This document shows, one piece after another, positions 7,190 to 9,936 of a DNA stretch of 9,936 bases. The stretch is from the NCBI GenBank assembly GCA_017987615.1, contig JAGNTI010000040.1:1-9936 (forward strand). The letters are read 5' to 3'. The DNA comes from Sediminibacterium sp. GTDB taxonomy: Bacteria; Bacteroidota; Bacteroidia; Chitinophagales; Chitinophagaceae. Under the pieces are notes generated by a model, which saw nothing but the letters and a program-made list of their open reading frames with translations, was not told the DNA's origin and searched no databases. A program made the translations under genes and the position numbers. Every line of letters begins with the position of its first letter. Positions within the stretch are counted from its first letter, which is position 1.

Positions 7190-7213
7190 AAAAATAAAGC
7201 CGAACTTGGCTTT
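7190..7213 (-). terminator. Intrinsic-terminator-like hairpin between folK and the deoxynucleoside kinase
   Basis: On the minus strand AAAGCC (7213-7208), a 6-nt loop and GGCTTT (7201-7196) form a perfect 6-bp stem, followed by A and five T residues (7195-7190). It begins 5 bases after the folK stop and ends about 15 bases before the kinase start. That leaves no room for a separate promoter downstream of it, so it probably acts as a leaky terminator, an attenuator or an mRNA-processing or stability element rather than a full stop. Confidence 0.5.
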
Positions 7214-7218
7214 TGCCT

Positions 7219-7698
7219 TTATTTTTTTTGCACATCAAGGGTGTCTGTGCAGTTTTCGAGTAGTTCGCTTACCGTTTTATCTAAAACAGGGTGGTGGAGC
7301 GAAGGTGCTATTTCGGTAAGCGGTAGGAGAGCAAATCGGCGATTATGGAGTTGCGGATGGGGTATTGTAAGCGCTGGGGTGTCTATAACCTTGTCATCAA
7401 TCATTAAAATGTCTAAATCAATGGTACGTGGGCCATATTTTTCACTACGCACCCTGCCCATCTCCAATTCTATGGCTAAAAGTTGTTCCAAAAGGGATGC
7501 TGGCGAAAGTGGGGTAATGAGTTTGAGGGCTTGGTTATAAAATGTAGGCTGGTTGGTATTGCCCCAGGCAGCGGTTTCATAAATGGAGGAGCTGCTGGTA
7601 ATGCTACCGCACCGGGCTTCAATATGTTTTACTGCCTCCTGTAAATAAGCCGCTCGGTCCCCTAAATTCCCGCCTATCAGTAAATATGCTGTGTTCAT
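7219..7698 (-). CDS. folK: 2-amino-4-hydroxy-6-hydroxymethyldihydropteridine pyrophosphokinase (HPPK)
   Basis: A 159-residue cytosolic enzyme that transfers pyrophosphate from ATP to 6-hydroxymethyl-7,8-dihydropterin, the step before dihydropteroate synthase in folate synthesis. The length equals that of classic single-domain HPPK. The N-terminus AYLLIGGNLGDR (4-15) is typical. The PROSITE-type signature K-Y-G-P-R-T-I-D-L-D-I-L lies at 87-98, with D94 and D96 as the two magnesium-binding aspartates. The pterin-side segment IPHPQLHNRRFALLPL (112-127) and SIYETAAWG (38-46) complete the match. The C-terminal tail (about 146-159) is variable in the family. No folP or folB is in the window. It is the first gene of a minus-strand unit and diverges from sppA across 95 bp that must hold its promoter. 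Confidence 0.97.
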   Translation of the reverse strand: MNTAYLLIGGNLGDRAAYLQEAVKHIEARCGSITSSSSIYETAAWGNTNQPTFYNQALKLITPLSPASLLEQLLAIELEMGRVRSEKYGPRTIDLDILMIDDKVIDTPALTIPHPQLHNRRFALLPLTEIAPSLHHPVLDKTVSELLENCTDTLDVQKK

Positions 7699-7793
7699 AA
7701 ATTACCCCGTTAATCGCCTCAAATATCTTTAATTTCACGTCTTTAAATGCAGTTGTGAACAATATTGTTCCGCTTTTATTTTAACCTATTGCT
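7699..7793. promoter_or_regulatory. Divergent promoter region between folK and sppA
   Basis: The 95 bp separate two divergent genes, so both promoters should lie here. Compared with the Bacteroidota sigma-ABfr pattern (TTTG near -33, TAnnTTTG near -7), the minus strand has GATATTTG (7727-7720), one base from the -7 consensus, about 22 bp upstream of folK. The plus strand has a poorer TATTTTAA (7777-7784), with TTG at 7753-7755 a plausible 21 bp upstream. The box assignments are tentative; the presence of promoters in the region is the safer statement. Confidence 0.45.
7757..7770. promoter_or_regulatory. Perfect 14-bp palindrome, candidate operator
   Basis: GAACAATATTGTTC is its own reverse complement with no mismatch. 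It sits 23 bp before the sppA start, between that gene's tentative -33 and -7 elements, and upstream of the tentative folK promoter. This is where a dimeric repressor would bind. It resembles no operator I can assign: the half-site spacing (GAAC-N6-GTTC) differs from the GAAC-N4-GTTC of Gram-positive LexA boxes. Confidence 0.45.
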
Positions 7794-9551
7794 ATGAAGA
7801 GCTTTTTTAAAATATTTATTGCCAGTTTATTGGCGCTGATTGTGTTTACAATTCTAGGTGTTATGGTACTTATTGGTCTTGCAGCTTCTGCTTCAAGTTC
7901 TGATAAACCGGTTATTGGTACTGATGCTGTTTTGGTATTAGACCTTTCTAAACCCTACAAAGAAACCGTACAAGAAAATCCTTTTGCCTCATTAACCACC
8001 GACGGAGATTTTGAAATACCCTCTTTATTTGAAATGGTCAGACTTATTGAGCATGCAAAAAAAGATGCAAACGTAAAAGGTATTTATATTTTAGCCAGTT
8101 CCAATGCAAATGGATTTGCCGCTTCTGAAGAAATCAGAAAAGCACTGCTTGATTTTAGAAAGTCTAAAAAGTTTGTGGTTGCGTATGGCGAAACAATTAC
8201 ACAAAAAGGATATTCAGTTGCCAATGTGGCACAAAAGATTTTTGTGCATCCGCAAGGTGGGTTAGAGTGGGCAGGCTTTTCAAGCAATCTTTTATTCTTA
8301 AAAGGCATGCTTGATAAATTAGAAATCAAGCCGCAAATATTTTATGCTGGTAAATTTAAAAGTGCTACCGAACCACTTCGTGAAACACAAATGACGGAAG
8401 CCAACCGCTTGCAAACAAGTGTATGGTTAGGTGATTTATACAATCAATTCTTATACCAAACTGCTGCTGCGCGTAATTTAGATACTGCTCTTATTAGATC
8501 TCTAGCGGTAGAAGGTAAAATTCAAACTGCTGCAGACGCCGTAAAATATAATTTAATTGATGGGTTGAAATATGATGATCAAGTTAAAAACGAAATCACC
8601 GGCCGATTAAATTTGGCGGTCAATTCAAAAATTAATTTTATTTATTTTGGTGAATATGCAAAATCTGTAACCCTCAACGAATCTGCTGCTTCAGAAAAAA
8701 TTGCTATTATTTATGCAAGCGGCGATATTATTAGTGGTACAGGTACTGATGAGCAGGTGGCTAGTGATGATTATAAAGATCTTATCAGAAAAGCACGTTT
8801 GGATAAATCCGTGAAAGCCATTGTGCTTCGTGTAAATTCACCGGGAGGAAGCGCGCTAGCAAGTGATGTTATTTGGCGTGAAGTAAGCCTTGCTAAAAAA
8901 GAAAAGCCAGTAATTGTTTCGATGGGCGATGTGGCTGCATCGGGTGGTTATTACATTGCTTGTAACGCTAATAAAGTATTTGCCAATGCGTCTACTATTA
9001 CAGGTTCAATAGGCGTATTTAGTATCGTTCCAAATATCGAATCGTTTTTGAAAAACAAAATAGGCATTACCACCGATAGAGTGAGAACTGGGCCGTTTGC
9101 TGATATGGGAAGTATGGATAGAGCGCTTACAGAGCCAGAAAAAAAGTTTTTTCAGGCCTCTACCGATTCTATTTACAATACGTTTAAATCGCGTGTTTCT
9201 GAAGGGCGTAAAAGAAATATGGAATACGTAGATAGTATTGCACAGGGCCGTGTTTGGACGGGTACAAGAGGCATGAGTGTTGGTCTCGTAGATGAAATTG
9301 GCACGCTTTCTGACGCTATAAAAGCCGCAGCATCTATGGCAAAAATTACAACCTACAGGCTTAAAGAATATCCCGAAAAAAAGAATATTTTGGAGCAGCT
9401 CTTTAATAATTATAAGCGAACTGTTTCGGTGCGATTGATAGAATCGGAACTCGGTGCAGATCAGTTACGCATGATGCAACAAGTTAAAAAAGTAAAAGCA
9501 ATGGTAGGCGTTCCGCAGACTGCATTACCTTATACCATTACTGTTCACTAA
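7794..9551 (+). CDS. sppA: Signal peptide peptidase SppA, 67K type (S49 family serine protease)
   Basis: A 585-residue membrane-anchored protease that degrades signal peptides left after secretion and perhaps other membrane peptides. An N-terminal transmembrane anchor (about 4-33) is followed by two tandem S49 domains (about 45-270 and 300-525). The general-base lysine is K189 in the first domain (GKFKSATEP), matching E. coli K209. The nucleophile is S383 in the second domain (DVAASGGYY), matching E. coli S409. The second domain also has VNSPGGSALASD (347-358) and the TITGSIGVF segment (401-409). The Lys-in-first, Ser-in-second arrangement and full length mark the double-domain form, not the short SohB or archaeal type. 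The catalytic domains should face the periplasm. An ABC permease gene starts 9 bp downstream, probably on the same transcript. It diverges from folK. Confidence 0.97.
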   Translation: MKSFFKIFIASLLALIVFTILGVMVLIGLAASASSSDKPVIGTDAVLVLDLSKPYKETVQENPFASLTTDGDFEIPSLFEMVRLIEHAKKDANVKGIYILASSNANGFAASEEIRKALLDFRKSKKFVVAYGETITQKGYSVANVAQKIFVHPQGGLEWAGFSSNLLFLKGMLDKLEIKPQIFYAGKFKSATEPLRETQMTEANRLQTSVWLGDLYNQFLYQTAAARNLDTALIRSLAVEGKIQTAADAVKYNLIDGLKYDDQVKNEITGRLNLAVNSKINFIYFGEYAKSVTLNESAASEKIAIIYASGDIISGTGTDEQVASDDYKDLIRKARLDKSVKAIVLRVNSPGGSALASDVIWREVSLAKKEKPVIVSMGDVAASGGYYIACNANKVFANASTITGSIGVFSIVPNIESFLKNKIGITTDRVRTGPFADMGSMDRALTEPEKKFFQASTDSIYNTFKSRVSEGRKRNMEYVDSIAQGRVWTGTRGMSVGLVDEIGTLSDAIKAAASMAKITTYRLKEYPEKKNILEQLFNNYKRTVSVRLIESELGADQLRMMQQVKKVKAMVGVPQTALPYTITVH

Positions 9552-9560
9552 TTTATAATT

Positions 9561-9936
9561 ATGTCTGCAAATTACAGCCAAATCCGCGCCATGTTGGCCA
9601 TTACAAAGGGTAGCTTAAAAGCTATTTTGCGTAGTCCATCTGCGGTGGTTTTTAGTATCGCTTTTCCACTCATTTTTATTTTGGTTTTTGGATTTATAGG
9701 AGGGGGTAATGGAAAAACATCCGTTAAAATTGCTATTGATGCAAGTTCGGACACCACAAGCCCTGTTTATGCAGCGCTTACCAATTTAAGTACTGTTAAA
9801 ATAGTAAAGGGTAGCGCAGATACTTTACGTCAAGAGCTTGAAAAAGGAAGAATCACTGCAAATGTACTCATTGCAAAAACGGGTTTAGTGAGTCCTGCCT
9901 ATACTATTAAGATCACGAGCTCTGGTGCTGTGATGC
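9561..9936 (+). CDS. ABC-2 type transporter permease, N-terminal part
   Basis: Open from the ATG at 9561 to the window edge without a stop, giving 125 codons plus one base; the 3' end is missing. A cytoplasmic amphipathic start (SANYSQIRAMLAITKGSLKA, residues 2-21) leads to RSPSAVVFSIAFPLIFILVFGF (24-45), one transmembrane helix of the kind that opens ABC2_membrane-type permeases (YhhJ/DrrB/NatB-like). After it comes a soluble extracytoplasmic domain beginning GGGNGKTSVKIAID, with a KIAIDASSD strand and ELEKGRITANVLIAK (91-105) typical of the large periplasmic domain of this family. Such permeases pair with an ATP-binding protein to export drugs, lipids or ions; the substrate is unknown. The partner ATPase is not upstream (sppA is), so it may lie downstream. 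The 9-bp gap suggests co-transcription with sppA. Confidence 0.85.
   Translation, partial: MSANYSQIRAMLAITKGSLKAILRSPSAVVFSIAFPLIFILVFGFIGGGNGKTSVKIAIDASSDTTSPVYAALTNLSTVKIVKGSADTLRQELEKGRITANVLIAKTGLVSPAYTIKITSSGAVM

Noticed and set aside
7160..7540. 126-codon plus-strand open frame antisense to folK
   Set aside because: The frame opposite is folK with its full signature; the antisense product is Ser-rich with no recognisable domain or start signal.
7726..7746. Direct repeat TCTTTAA (7726-7732 and 7740-7746) in the folK/sppA gap
   Set aside because: Seven AT-rich bases repeated at 14-bp spacing are easily expected by chance in this composition.
9572..9757. 61-codon minus-strand frame at the right end
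   Set aside because: It lies antisense to the ABC permease N-terminus, whose frame is open and recognisable.
1..9936. tRNA, rRNA, insertion sequence, CRISPR array or defence-island signature
   Set aside because: No transposase, integrase, repeat-spacer pattern or RNA gene was seen on either strand; nearly all bases are covered by housekeeping genes.

Overview
The window reads as a core-genome stretch from a member of the Bacteroidota, probably family Chitinophagaceae or a close relative. The reasons are the end of a PorP/SprF-like outer-membrane protein (a type IX secretion-associated family specific to this phylum), AT-rich DNA, starts mostly without a clear Shine-Dalgarno sequence, and very tight gene packing. 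The family placement is inference; nothing here fixes the genus.

Left half, plus strand: the 3' end of a PorP/SprF-like gene (to 282), then a same-direction run of pepP (Xaa-Pro aminopeptidase), pssA (phosphatidylserine synthase), purS (small subunit of FGAM synthase), rsmI (16S rRNA C1402 2'-O-methyltransferase) and a secreted M1 metallopeptidase ending at 5263. pepP and pssA are 5 bp apart and pssA/purS overlap by ATGA, so these at least are probably co-transcribed. They serve unrelated housekeeping roles: peptide turnover, phosphatidylethanolamine synthesis, purine synthesis and ribosome modification.

Middle, minus strand (7698 down to 5260): folK (folate synthesis), a deoxynucleoside kinase (dNTP salvage) and an MFS exporter. 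The MFS stop codon overlaps the M1 peptidase stop codon on the opposite strand. A terminator-like hairpin lies between folK and the kinase, and another plus-strand hairpin lies inside the 3' part of the MFS gene.

Right part, plus strand: sppA (signal peptide peptidase, both catalytic residues visible), then, after 9 bp, the start of an ABC-2 type transporter permease that runs off the window end. folK and sppA diverge from a 95-bp intergenic region that holds a perfect 14-bp palindrome, the best candidate regulatory site here.

No RNA gene, mobile element, CRISPR array or defence system is visible, and every gene-sized stretch is assigned. No gap between genes exceeds 95 bp. I see no convincing novel system. 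The points worth following up are regulatory (palindrome, hairpins, overlapping convergent stops) and contextual (purS placed apart from the other purine genes shown here).
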